Shown one piece after another: positions 41,507 through 50,626 of a stretch of DNA of 64,000 nt. The notes under the pieces are model-generated. The model saw only the letters and a list, made by a program, of their open reading frames with translations. It searched no databases and was not told where the DNA came from. This DNA is from Caballeronia pedi (GTDB taxonomy: Bacteria > Pseudomonadota > Gammaproteobacteria > Burkholderiales > Burkholderiaceae). Every line of letters starts with the position of its first letter. Position 1 is the first letter of the stretch. A program made the position numbers and the translations under genes. The DNA is taken from NCBI RefSeq assembly GCF_001544915.2, contig NZ_FCOE02000020.1, positions 62,001 to 126,000 on the forward strand, written 5' to 3'.

Positions 41507-43570
41507 CTATTCGAACGGACGGTTGCCAAGCATGAGCACGCGATGCGCGCCCGGACTTGCGGCAATCAGCTTGAGCGTTCCTTTTCGGCTGATCGCGAAG
41601 CGCACGAGATCGTTTCCCGATACGAGCGTCCGGACTGGTTCGCCCGTGCCTCGTTGCGACAGATTCAGCAGATACAGGCCTGTCGATGCGTGACCGGACG
41701 GGTTCGCGTTGCGCGACACGAGCACGATCACCGCGTGCGCTTTGTCATCAACGCGAACTGCTACGCCTGTGTCGAAAGTGTCTGAATCGAAGTCCATGCT
41801 GAAGAGACCCGATCCGCCGATGTCGTGTCTCACCTGCTCCACGGCGCGAAGCGCGCCGCCGCGTATGGTCACGTCTCCGTCGAAGCGCGCCGCGCCCAAC
41901 GTAAAACGATCCTGCGCGTCCCTGAGCGTACAGTCCCACGACTGGACCGGCGCGATCGGGCCGTCCGATTGAATGGCGCATGCACCGTAAGCTTGCTGGA
42001 CATTGACACCAAAGACGGAGGACGAGACATCGAGCGTCCCGATGAATCCGGGAACGAGTACGCCATTTCCCAGATAGGGATCGTTCCAGCCCGCGCCGAC
42101 AGGCCCGCTTCGCCGCGGATTGTCGCGATAGCCGACGCGCTCCAGATAGACTCCGTTGAAAACGGCGGACTGACACGCGTCGACGAGCACGGCGGGCCGT
42201 GGCGACATCGCGTGCGATATCTGCATGAAGACGTTTTCGTTCGAGGGGCGCGCATAACGCGACATCACCCGAATGCAGAATCCGCAGATACCGCGGTAGG
42301 GATACGCCCTCGCCTGCGATGCAGCGTTGAGTTGCGCGCCGAGTCTCGATTCGTTGTTACGCGTCTTGAAGAACGTGGCGTCGAACCAGGTGTCGATGCG
42401 TCGCTCATCATCGCCATAAGCCCGCTCGTAGATGTTGCGCACATTGATGAAGGTGCACTTGTCCGCGAAGCCGCCGCGCTCGTTGTAGTCGTCGTTGCGT
42501 TCGGCCCATTGACCGCCGACGAGAATCGGCACGCCCGTTCTCCGCGCTTCGATACTGCTGAACATGCACTGTTCCAGCACGGCGGCATAGATACCGATTC
42601 CGCATCCGAGAAAGCGAAGCTTTTCGAACGTGCAGCAGGCCAGCGTCGACGAAAGGGCGGCGAAGCCGAAAAAGCAGTCGATGAAAGTGAGATCCTCGAG
42701 TCCGCTTTCATACACCAGTTCATGACCATCCAGCACGCCGAAGGTGATCGGCTGCTGCGCGTCTGCCATGCCGTAGCGATATGCGCCTTTCACCACGGCA
42801 TTGATTCCGCATAGCCTCACACCCGGCCATACGCCCACGCAATACGATTGGCGCATTGCCGGCTCTGGCGAAAGCTTCTTGTCCTTCGAGCTTCGACTCT
42901 GTCCGTCATCATGGCAGGGAATGGCGAGCGTTCCAGACACGGCCGCCACGCGATACGTTCCGTTATCGAGCACCACGCGCTGGGCTCGTCCAGTCGATGC
43001 ATAGCGCGAGCCCGCGAAGGCGACGGCACGATTGATGGCATCGGTATCATCGGTCGTCCCGTCTCCTTGCGCGCCGAACCACCTGGCGTAGATATCGCCC
43101 TCGAACACGCGTTTCCAGCGCTTTCCCGACTTCGAAACGATGATCGTGCCGCCGTTGTCCGCACTCGATGCGTCATCCGGATCGAGCCAATAGCACGCCA
43201 TATCCGAATCGCGTCGACCCGTCGATTGCTGAGACACGACAAGATGCGTGAGCGTCCCGGCATACTGGCGCAGCCTTGCGTAGCCCTGAATCGGCCCTTC
43301 CGAAAGAATGTATCCGGATACGTCGCCCATGCGCGCCTGCAGGAGCGAATTCCTGACGATGACGATTCTGTCTTCAGGTGAAAGATTTTCCGCGAGCTGC
43401 ATCGAACCGGAAGCGCCCTGCTGCACGGGCAAATCCTTTGCTTCTGCACGACGCGCTTGCGCAGCCATCCCCGCTACGCCGCCACACGCGACGAGAATCT
43501 TCGTCAGTGCGCGACGTCTGGTTTTCAGCGCTTCGCCGGCGGCCTGCCACTTTTTCCATAACTGGAGCAT
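41507..43570 (-). CDS. Tat-exported right-handed beta-helix protein (pectate lyase 3-like)
   Basis: The protein of about 687 residues has a twin-arginine-like signal (KTRRRALTKILVACGG) and, near residue 165, the GAQGDGTTDDTDAINRAV motif that marks pectate-lyase-3/epimerase beta-helix proteins. This is followed by long beta-helix-type sequence. In EPS loci such proteins act as polysaccharide lyases, hydrolases or epimerases in the periplasm, trimming or remodelling the polymer. It lies 25 bp downstream of the flippase stop. A start at 43621, overlapping the flippase, is an alternative. Confidence 0.8.
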   Translation of the reverse strand: MLQLWKKWQAAGEALKTRRRALTKILVACGGVAGMAAQARRAEAKDLPVQQGASGSMQLAENLSPEDRIVIVRNSLLQARMGDVSGYILSEGPIQGYARLRQYAGTLTHLVVSQQSTGRRDSDMACYWLDPDDASSADNGGTIIVSKSGKRWKRVFEGDIYARWFGAQGDGTTDDTDAINRAVAFAGSRYASTGRAQRVVLDNGTYRVAAVSGTLAIPCHDDGQSRSSKDKKLSPEPAMRQSYCVGVWPGVRLCGINAVVKGAYRYGMADAQQPITFGVLDGHELVYESGLEDLTFIDCFFGFAALSSTLACCTFEKLRFLGCGIGIYAAVLEQCMFSSIEARRTGVPILVGGQWAERNDDYNERGGFADKCTFINVRNIYERAYGDDERRIDTWFDATFFKTRNNESRLGAQLNAASQARAYPYRGICGFCIRVMSRYARPSNENVFMQISHAMSPRPAVLVDACQSAVFNGVYLERVGYRDNPRRSGPVGAGWNDPYLGNGVLVPGFIGTLDVSSSVFGVNVQQAYGACAIQSDGPIAPVQSWDCTLRDAQDRFTLGAARFDGDVTIRGGALRAVEQVRHDIGGSGLFSMDFDSDTFDTGVAVRVDDKAHAVIVLVSRNANPSGHASTGLYLLNLSQRGTGEPVRTLVSGNDLVRFAISRKGTLKLIAASPGAHRVLMLGNRPFE

Positions 43571-43595
43571 GGCGTCGAAATACGCGTGGAAGGAT

Positions 43596-45017
43596 TTACG
43601 CCGTCGGCCCAAGCGATGCATGGGCAAGAATCCGCTTTCTGAAAAGCCCTATATACACGATGTAATCGGCCACGATGCTGGCGATGATCGTCGACCAGAT
43701 GACCCAGTCCACCGTGCCGAACTTCGTCAATAGACAGATCTTGAGCGGAACCGAAACCGCGCAAAAAACGATCACGGCGAGCAACTGGGGCCGCAATTCG
43801 CTTACGCCATTGAGAAAGATCGTGAAGGCATTGGCCATGGCTTCGACCACGGCGAGCACCGCCGCGGCGCATCGGAGTTCGATCGGCACATCGAGGTGAT
43901 TCCCGGTCCATACCTTCAGCAACCACGGCGACAGCGCGAGAATCAGCGCGCTCATGAAAAGCGCCGTGCCCGTCGTCACGCACATGGATAACTTCAGCGT
44001 GTTTCTGATGAATTTCTTCTCACCACGCGATCTTGCATCGGCATAAAGACCCCACAACGGGCCCGATAACATCAGCATGGCCACGGTGATGGCCTGAAAC
44101 AGGCGCTGCGCAACGGCCAGTCTCGCGACTTCGCTCGCGCCGAGAATATGCGAAACGATCAATGGATCGCAGGCATTGCCGCATATCATCCCGATCTGAA
44201 GAATGAGGAATATGCCGCCCGTTCGCATCAGCGCGGTGCAGTCGCGCAGACCGCTGCCGCTCCAGATGCCGCGACGGAGCCGAAACATGCGTTCCATATA
44301 AAGCCGCACCAGAAGAATGATCGCAGTCGCGACCTGCACGCCGTAGGTGCAAAGAACGAGATAGGGCATCGGCGCGTGCGAGCGCGCACAGAGATAGAGA
44401 AGCGGCAACGAGCAAAGATATCCGATCGCCGCGACCATATGCGGCTCCCATGCCCGTTGCAGGCCGAAAAAGACCTTTCTGACGCCGCCGAGCGGAATGT
44501 TCACGCAAAACAGTGCGATGAACGTGAAAGTCGACAGCACCGCCTCTCGCGCGACTTCCGGCGATTCGATCTTGAGCAGGTGCTGAAAGTCCAGCAGCAT
44601 CATCACGCCCACCAGTACGCCTCCCGCCGCTACGCCGATCGCGGTAAGCAGCACGATGCCGCGCGTGACGATCCTCTGGAGGGTTTCATGATCGTCCGAC
44701 GTCTTGGCATCCGCGACGAGATTGACGAGTCCGTTCGCCACGCCGAGGTCCAGCACCTGAAGCATGACGGCGAGGCTCGATATGGTCATCCAGATGCCGA
44801 AGCGCTCTTGTCCGAGATACGGAAGCGTAAAGGATACCGATAGCACGACGACAGCAAAGCCCAGCGCCGCGCTCACTGAATTGCAGGCAGCCGAGCGCGC
44901 GGCCCGCAGATAACGTTCCCTGTCGCGCCCCTCCGAAGCGCCTACGCCGAATGGCAGGCGACGAAAGCATTGTCGCAAAACGGATGCGGGTGCGAATGAT
45001 CGTTCTTGAAGCGGCAT
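43596..45017 (-). CDS. wzx: Oligosaccharide flippase (Wzx-type, MOP superfamily)
   Basis: The 473-residue protein has about 12-14 transmembrane helices and a Polysacc_synt-like start (SAALGFAVVVLSVSFTLPYL, then GQERFGIW). It would flip undecaprenyl-linked repeat units to the periplasm, completing the Wzx/Wzy route with wzy, wzc and wcaJ in the cluster. It lies 43 bp after a glycosyltransferase on the same strand. Confidence 0.87.
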   Translation of the reverse strand: MPLQERSFAPASVLRQCFRRLPFGVGASEGRDRERYLRAARSAACNSVSAALGFAVVVLSVSFTLPYLGQERFGIWMTISSLAVMLQVLDLGVANGLVNLVADAKTSDDHETLQRIVTRGIVLLTAIGVAAGGVLVGVMMLLDFQHLLKIESPEVAREAVLSTFTFIALFCVNIPLGGVRKVFFGLQRAWEPHMVAAIGYLCSLPLLYLCARSHAPMPYLVLCTYGVQVATAIILLVRLYMERMFRLRRGIWSGSGLRDCTALMRTGGIFLILQIGMICGNACDPLIVSHILGASEVARLAVAQRLFQAITVAMLMLSGPLWGLYADARSRGEKKFIRNTLKLSMCVTTGTALFMSALILALSPWLLKVWTGNHLDVPIELRCAAAVLAVVEAMANAFTIFLNGVSELRPQLLAVIVFCAVSVPLKICLLTKFGTVDWVIWSTIIASIVADYIVYIGLFRKRILAHASLGPTA

Positions 45018-45060
45018 TGGGTCGTCTCATACGGAAAAGAACAGCAATTGGCGCCTGAGC

Positions 45061-46218
45061 TCACGCAATTCGACCGCTCATCAACGCGATATAGTTCTGA
45101 GCCACGCGCGAAACATGAAAGCGACGCTCGAAGCACTGCTTCGCCGCGGCCCTCATCGCAGTCTTTTCTGTTTCCGGCAAGCGCGTCCATTGCATCAGGA
45201 GCCGCGTCACACCCTGCTGCGTGTCTTCGTCCGCGAAGCCGGCGCCATCGGCGACAACCTCCTGCCAGATTCCCACCTTGTCGGTCAGAAGAACCGGCAC
45301 GCCGCACGCGAGCGCTTCGGCCACCACCACGCCGAAGTTCTCCTGATGGGAAGGCAGGACCATGACATCCGCCGCTTTCAACAACGACCACTTGTCAGTC
45401 CCCTTCACCATATCCAGCCAGGTGATGCTTTCAGCAAGTCCGAGTTGTTCCGCTTCGCGGCGCAGTTTCGAAGCAAGGCCGTCGTTGTCCGGTCCCGCGA
45501 TGACGAGTCGATATTCGCCGGCTGCGTGCTGTATTGCGTGAAAGGCGCGAATCAGCAAATCGCATCCTTTCTTTTCATGGATGCGCCCGAGAAAAAGAAT
45601 CAGCCTCCTGTTATCCGCCGAGCTGCAAGCGCGCCATTTATCGACCTCGGTCGCGCCGATCGAAGGCGGTGGCGCGGTGCCGATCGTCATCGTGTTTTCA
45701 TTTGCCCGATACAGCGGAAAGGCTTTGCGCGCCAGCTCGCGCTCGCTTTCGGTGGTGAACAGAACGCCTTTCGCGCCGCCGACGACATGCCGTTCCACGA
45801 ACAACCAATAAACGAGCTTCTTTGCGTACTTCAGCGGATGACCGGCGTTGAACCACGGGTCCAGCATGCCGTGCGGCATCACGAAATAGGGGATGTTTCG
45901 CGGGCGCAGTGAGAACACTGCTGCCGCGCTATGAAACTGCCAGATTCCGTCCACGACGATTGCATCGTATTGCCTGCCGTGCTGGCTCAGCCATCGAACC
46001 AGCCGAAGGCTGAGCGCGTATTTGCCCGCATAGTGGCCAAGGCGCACGACACGATCGAACGCAGCGTCATCGGTCTTATCGGCATGTGCCGAAGAGTCGA
46101 GACAGACGATATCCACGCTGTGTCCGCATAGCCGGAGTTCCGTCGCGAGCCTCTTGAGCGCCTCGGCCGGCCCGCCATACCGTGCCTCGATGGACGGAAT
46201 GATGTGAAGCGTTTTCAA
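45061..46218 (-). CDS. GT4-family glycosyltransferase with probable TTG start
   Basis: The 385-residue GT-B protein contains GGPAEALKRLATELRLCGH near the N-terminus, ILFLGRIHEKKGCDLLIRAF and PSHQENFGVVVAEALACGVP, the usual GT4 donor-binding and EX7E regions. The open frame extends to 46260, but the TTG at 46216-46218 follows a perfect GGAGG by 6 bases and starts at LKTLHIIPSIEARYGG, where homologous GT4 proteins begin. No ATG fits, so this is a start-codon case that automatic callers may misplace. Confidence 0.87.
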   Translation of the reverse strand: MKTLHIIPSIEARYGGPAEALKRLATELRLCGHSVDIVCLDSSAHADKTDDAAFDRVVRLGHYAGKYALSLRLVRWLSQHGRQYDAIVVDGIWQFHSAAAVFSLRPRNIPYFVMPHGMLDPWFNAGHPLKYAKKLVYWLFVERHVVGGAKGVLFTTESERELARKAFPLYRANENTMTIGTAPPPSIGATEVDKWRACSSADNRRLILFLGRIHEKKGCDLLIRAFHAIQHAAGEYRLVIAGPDNDGLASKLRREAEQLGLAESITWLDMVKGTDKWSLLKAADVMVLPSHQENFGVVVAEALACGVPVLLTDKVGIWQEVVADGAGFADEDTQQGVTRLLMQWTRLPETEKTAMRAAAKQCFERRFHVSRVAQNYIALMSGRIA

Positions 46219-46485
46219 TGACGTCCTCCGATGAATCGCGATGCATTCCCGGATAGCCATCGTAGTGGCTGCCCTGCCCGAGAAACGTCATTGGCGGAAA
46301 TCATCAAGCTTTTGGCCGGCTCTCCTCCCCCTGTACGTGGGGTCGGAGATGCGTAAGTGCGCCCATCGTTCAGCCAAGGTCTTGCCAAGATCAGTCAGAA
46401 GCGGTTCAGTGCATGCGCGACAGGCTAACGTTGGACGAGTACACGATCAGCGTCACACATGCATTCCTTCTCGGGGACTGAAAAC
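46219..46485. promoter_or_regulatory. Divergent promoter region of two EPS transcripts
   Basis: About 267 bp between the minus-strand glycosyltransferase-wzx block and the plus-strand glycosyltransferase-wcaF-wcaI block. It must carry promoters for both; no clear operator was seen. Confidence 0.45.
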
Positions 46486-47868
46486 ATGCTGTTCAAGAGA
46501 GCTGCTGCGAACGCTACCTACGATCGTGATCTGGCCATTCCCCGGTTCTCTAGCCACCGCGCCGAGTATCAGGAACTCACGAGCGGCGCGGATCGCGTTG
46601 TGAACCGATTCGAGATCCGTCCCATCCGGATGGTGGTCTTGCTCGAGCAGGACAATTCGACGGGCGGAGGATTCCAGCAGGCGACGAACGCCGCCCTTCT
46701 GCTCAAGCGTCTGCCGCCCGAGCTATGCACCGTAACGTTCGTCACGACGCGTCGATCGGCGATCGAAGAATTGCGTCTCAGCGGCATCGATGCGCATTAC
46801 CTTCCGGTCAGACATTGGCAACGACTCATCGCCCGCGTGCATGTAATGTGGCGTCAGTTGAATCCGCCATCGCTATTCAAGCGGCGAATCCATTTCAACT
46901 GGCTCGATCGGTCTCTGCGAGACATGGGCGCCGATCTCGTCTACTTCACTTGTCCGTCATACCTTGCGTTGGTGACCGCGCAGTTCAGCTTTCTCTTCAC
47001 GGTCTGGGATCTCGCGCATCGTGATGAGGTGGACTTTCCAGAAGTCCGCTCCGGTGGAGAATTCGAGCGACGCGAGCAGATTTATCAGCAGGCGTTGAAG
47101 AAGGCGACGGGCATCATCGTGGATTCACAGGCCGGTCACGATAACGTCGTCCGGCGTTATGGCGTCGATGCGGATAGAGTTCATGTGATTCCATTCTCTC
47201 CCGCCACCGGTACGCTGCTACCCGAGCACGAACTTGGCCAGCCGGATCGCCATGTCGATATCAAGGCCAAGTATGGTCTGGACTGCGACTACATCTACTA
47301 TCCCGCGCAATTCTGGCCGCACAAGAATCACGTCTATCTGCTGCGAGGACTGCGCAGTCTGGAAGATCGCTTCGGCATTCGATTGGGCGCCGTGTTCTCG
47401 GGCCGCGATCTCGGCAATCTCGCTCATATCCGGTCCGTCGCCGCCGATCTCAGGCTGACCGACAGAATTCGTTTCGCTGGCTTCGTGCCGGATCGCGAAG
47501 TGGCCAGCCTATATCGTCAGGCAATCGCTCTGGTGATGCCCACCTATTTCGGCCCGACGAATCTGCCGCCTTATGAAGCGTTCCAGCTCGGCGTCCCCGT
47601 GCTTTATTCGGACCTCAGGAATCTGCGCGAGCAGGTCGGCGACGCGGGCCTTCTTATCGATCTGCTGAATCCGGACTCCATGGCCGATGCGCTGCACACA
47701 CTCATGAACGATCTGGACTTGAGAGAGATGCTGATCGCGCGAGGAAAACAGCGTATCGGATCGCTCACGGATGACCGGCGGCTTTCGGCTATCGCGAGTG
47801 CTTTGGAGGCGTTTCGCGCACGCCGGATGTGCTGGCCGGCCATCGACGCAATCTTGCCCGAGGGATGA
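46486..47868 (+). CDS. GT4-family glycosyltransferase
   Basis: The protein of about 460 residues has a GT-B C-terminal domain: IYYPAQFWPHKNHVYLLRGL, VFSGRDLGNLAHI and PTYFGPTNLPPYEAFQLGVP, with the EX7E-like acidic pair in the last block. I prefer the ATG at 46486, which follows GGGGAC, over the ATG at 46459. It leads the right-hand plus-strand block and is followed 3 bp later by a GTG-started methyltransferase. Confidence 0.87.
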   Translation: MLFKRAAANATYDRDLAIPRFSSHRAEYQELTSGADRVVNRFEIRPIRMVVLLEQDNSTGGGFQQATNAALLLKRLPPELCTVTFVTTRRSAIEELRLSGIDAHYLPVRHWQRLIARVHVMWRQLNPPSLFKRRIHFNWLDRSLRDMGADLVYFTCPSYLALVTAQFSFLFTVWDLAHRDEVDFPEVRSGGEFERREQIYQQALKKATGIIVDSQAGHDNVVRRYGVDADRVHVIPFSPATGTLLPEHELGQPDRHVDIKAKYGLDCDYIYYPAQFWPHKNHVYLLRGLRSLEDRFGIRLGAVFSGRDLGNLAHIRSVAADLRLTDRIRFAGFVPDREVASLYRQAIALVMPTYFGPTNLPPYEAFQLGVPVLYSDLRNLREQVGDAGLLIDLLNPDSMADALHTLMNDLDLREMLIARGKQRIGSLTDDRRLSAIASALEAFRARRMCWPAIDAILPEG

Positions 47869-47871
47869 ATC

Positions 47872-48660
47872 GTGCTGACTCCAGCTTCCTTTCTTGCGCC
47901 TATCGCTCGCCGACTCGGCTTCAACGCCGAGTTCAACGGCAGCTATGGATCATGGTCCGACGCGCTTGCCGCAGCAGGCGGCTACGACGCGCCGCAGATT
48001 CTCGAAAAGGTGCACAGTTCGGCGTTGCGGGTCAAACGAGGCGAAGCAGCATTCGAGCGCGATTCGGTCTGCTTCATGCAGGAGGAATTTCGCTGGCCTT
48101 TGCTGAGCTGCCTGCTTTACATGGCGAATGCCAGACAAACCGGCCTACATGTCGTGGACTTCGGCGGATCGCTGGGGAGCCTCTATTTCCAGCACAGAAA
48201 GTTTCTTAACAAGGCGAGCGGCATGATGTGGTCGATCGTCGAACAGGCGGAATATGTGCGAGTCGGGCGCGCGGATTTCGAGGATGACACGCTGAAGTTC
48301 TTCGCCACGCTGGATAACGCATCCGCGCGAAGCGGAATAGACGTCACGTTGTATTCCGGGTCGCTTCAATATCTTGAAGATCCATTCGCGGAACTTCAGC
48401 GGGCCGCAGCACTTTCAGCCTTCGTCATAGTGGACCGCACACCGTTCATCGAAGCTCAGCAGGACCGTATCGCGATACAGCACGCCCGAAATTCGATGTA
48501 TGACGGTACCTATCCTCACCGCTTCTTCTCCAGACAGAGGTTCGAACGCTTCATGATGGAACTCGGATTCACCATGTTCTGCGAATGGGACGGATTCGAC
48601 AAGACGGATGCGGATTGCCGGTATCAGGGCGTGGCCTACCAGGGACCGGTTCGAAGATAG
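47872..48660 (+). CDS. Methyltransferase, TIGR04325 family
   Basis: This 262-residue protein has the TIGR04325 pattern: N-terminal NGSYGSWSDALAAAGGYD, a SAM-binding VVDFGGSLGSLYFQHRKFL, LYSGSLQYLEDP and FVIVDRTPFI. Members occur in polysaccharide loci and are presumed to methylate sugars. It starts at GTG, after GAGGG, 3 bp behind the glycosyltransferase. It is the second methyltransferase in the cluster. Confidence 0.85.
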   Translation: MLTPASFLAPIARRLGFNAEFNGSYGSWSDALAAAGGYDAPQILEKVHSSALRVKRGEAAFERDSVCFMQEEFRWPLLSCLLYMANARQTGLHVVDFGGSLGSLYFQHRKFLNKASGMMWSIVEQAEYVRVGRADFEDDTLKFFATLDNASARSGIDVTLYSGSLQYLEDPFAELQRAAALSAFVIVDRTPFIEAQQDRIAIQHARNSMYDGTYPHRFFSRQRFERFMMELGFTMFCEWDGFDKTDADCRYQGVAYQGPVRR

Positions 48661-48680
48661 ATCGCGGCAGGAACATTCAA

Positions 48681-49295
48681 ATGGCATCGGAACTGCTTAC
48701 TGACGAACGCGTGTCGACCGAGGAAACGCCCTTGCGCGAGACAAATGAAGATCGCATCATCGATCTGAGCCGCGCAGGCAAGGGCAATTATGTGAAGGTG
48801 CGTTCGTCGTTCATCGAGGCGTTATGGTTTGTCGTCGAAGCCAGCGTCCTCAATAACAAGCTCGTGCCTTTCTCCCGACTGCGCGTTGCACTTCTGCGGT
48901 TATTTGGCGCGAAGATCGGTACCGGTTGCCGTTTCGTGCATCCGGTGCGCGTGAAGGCGCCGTGGAATCTCGTGATCGGCGATCACTGCTGGTTCGGCGT
49001 GAATGCGTGGATCTACAACCAGGCGCCGATTCGCATCGGATCGCATGTTTGCATTTCTCAAGGCACGTTCCTCACGACCGGCTCGCATGCCATGAGCACG
49101 ACGATGAATCTGCGCGTCGCTCCGATCATTATCGAAGACGGCGTGTGGATCACCGCGAATTGCGTCGTGCAGATGGGCGTCACGATCGGCCGTTCGGCGG
49201 TGGTCACGCCGTTGTCGGTCGTGCATCGTTCGCTCGAACCTGAAGGCGTCTATGGCGGCAACCCATGCCGCTTCATTCGCAAGCGCTTCGATTAA
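48681..49295 (+). CDS. wcaF: WcaF-type hexapeptide acetyltransferase
   Basis: The 204-residue protein has the left-handed beta-helix hexapeptide pattern and the WcaF signature: VRSSFIEALWFVVEAS, then LFGAKIGTGCRFVHPVRVKA and GDHCWFGVNAWIYNQAPI. The WcaF family acetylates sugars of colanic acid. It could O-acetylate the EPS or, less likely, N-acetylate a perosamine residue. I start it at MASELLTDER, after CAGGAAC. Confidence 0.88.
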   Translation: MASELLTDERVSTEETPLRETNEDRIIDLSRAGKGNYVKVRSSFIEALWFVVEASVLNNKLVPFSRLRVALLRLFGAKIGTGCRFVHPVRVKAPWNLVIGDHCWFGVNAWIYNQAPIRIGSHVCISQGTFLTTGSHAMSTTMNLRVAPIIIEDGVWITANCVVQMGVTIGRSAVVTPLSVVHRSLEPEGVYGGNPCRFIRKRFD

Positions 49296-49358
49296 AAGTT
49301 CGTTGTTCGATACTCGACGCGCACTCGATTCTCCAATTCCAGCAATGAAGGTGGCTCG

Positions 49359-50615
49359 ATGAAAGTGCTGATGATCTCGCTCAACTATGCGCCGGAAGTC
49401 ACCGGGGTTGGAAAGTATTCCGCCGAAATGGCGGAATGGCTCGCATTGCGTGGCCATTCGGTACGTGTCATCACCGCGTTTCCGTATTATCCCGAGTGGC
49501 GCGTGCAGTCCGGCTATAACCCGCGCACTTACATGACAGAGCGCATCAACAATGTCTCGGTCATACGCGTTCCGTTCTGGTGCCCGAAGCGCCCATCCGG
49601 CCTGAAGCGCGTATTGCATCTGATGAGCTTCGCACTCTTCGCCATTCCTGCCGCGATAGGACAGATCGCCTGGCGTCCTCAGGCCGTCTGGCTCGTCGAA
49701 CCGCCTTTGTTCGTGTCTCCCGTCGCACTGCTGGCCGCGCGCATTGCCAGCGCTTCATGCTGGCTTCATGTTCAGGACTATGAAGTCGATGCCGCGTTTC
49801 GTCTTGGCATACTGAAAGGCCAAGCTGCGAAAAGACTCGCGCTACGCATCGAAAAGTGGCTGATGTCTCGTGCCGATGTGGTCTCCACGCCCTCCGCCGC
49901 AATGACGCGGCTCGCCGTGCAAAAGGGCGTCCCGTGTGAAAAGGCCTTCACGTTTCCGAACTGGGTCGACATGCAGCACGCGCATTCGGACAGCGGGGAT
50001 AGTTCGTATCGCGCGCAACTCGCCATCGACCATGGCGTACGAGTCGTGCTCTATTCGGGCAATCTCGGGCTCAAGCAAGGTCTGGAAATCATTGCTGAGG
50101 CCGCGAAGCTTCTGATGTGGCGCCCGGACATCATGTTCGTGATCTGCGGCGCGGGACCGGCAAAAGCGTTCCTGCTCGATAAGGCGCGTGATCTGCCGAA
50201 TGTGAAGTTTCTCGATCTGCAACCCAAGGATCGCTTCAACGAATTGATGGCGCTTGCGGACATGCACGTCCTTCCGCAGCGCGCAGATGCCGCCGATATC
50301 GTGATGCCGTCGAAGCTCGGCGCGATGTTGTCGAGCAATCGCCCTGTAATTGCAACGGCCAATCAAGGCACCGAGTTATGGGATGTCGTGAACGAGGTTG
50401 GACTCGCGATCGAACCCGAGTCGCCGAAAGCGTTGTCGCACGCCATTCTTCGTCTCGCCGACGATCAGCCGCTCCGCGAACGTCTCGGCGCGCTCGGCCG
50501 GCAATACGCGGCATCGAACCTCTCGAAGGAATCGGTCCTTCTGCAATTCGAGGCGCGCCTTCGCAGTTCCGTGACCGCACGGCGCGGCGTAGGCGACGAG
50601 GCGACGACGATATAG
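49359..50615 (+). CDS. GT4-family glycosyltransferase, WcaI-like
   Basis: The 418-residue protein starts VLMISLNYAPEVTGVGKYSA, the typical WcaI/colanic fucosyltransferase beginning. It has VLYSGNLGLKQGLEIIAEAA and LPQRADAADIVMPSKLGAML as the donor-binding part. WcaI is involved in colanic acid repeat-unit assembly, so a fucose-type donor is plausible given fcl in this cluster. It is the last gene of the EPS block before the right-hand GlxA regulator (11-bp gap, convergent). Confidence 0.88.
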   Translation: MKVLMISLNYAPEVTGVGKYSAEMAEWLALRGHSVRVITAFPYYPEWRVQSGYNPRTYMTERINNVSVIRVPFWCPKRPSGLKRVLHLMSFALFAIPAAIGQIAWRPQAVWLVEPPLFVSPVALLAARIASASCWLHVQDYEVDAAFRLGILKGQAAKRLALRIEKWLMSRADVVSTPSAAMTRLAVQKGVPCEKAFTFPNWVDMQHAHSDSGDSSYRAQLAIDHGVRVVLYSGNLGLKQGLEIIAEAAKLLMWRPDIMFVICGAGPAKAFLLDKARDLPNVKFLDLQPKDRFNELMALADMHVLPQRADAADIVMPSKLGAMLSSNRPVIATANQGTELWDVVNEVGLAIEPESPKALSHAILRLADDQPLRERLGALGRQYAASNLSKESVLLQFEARLRSSVTARRGVGDEATTI

Positions 50616-50626
50616 CCGCCGATGTT

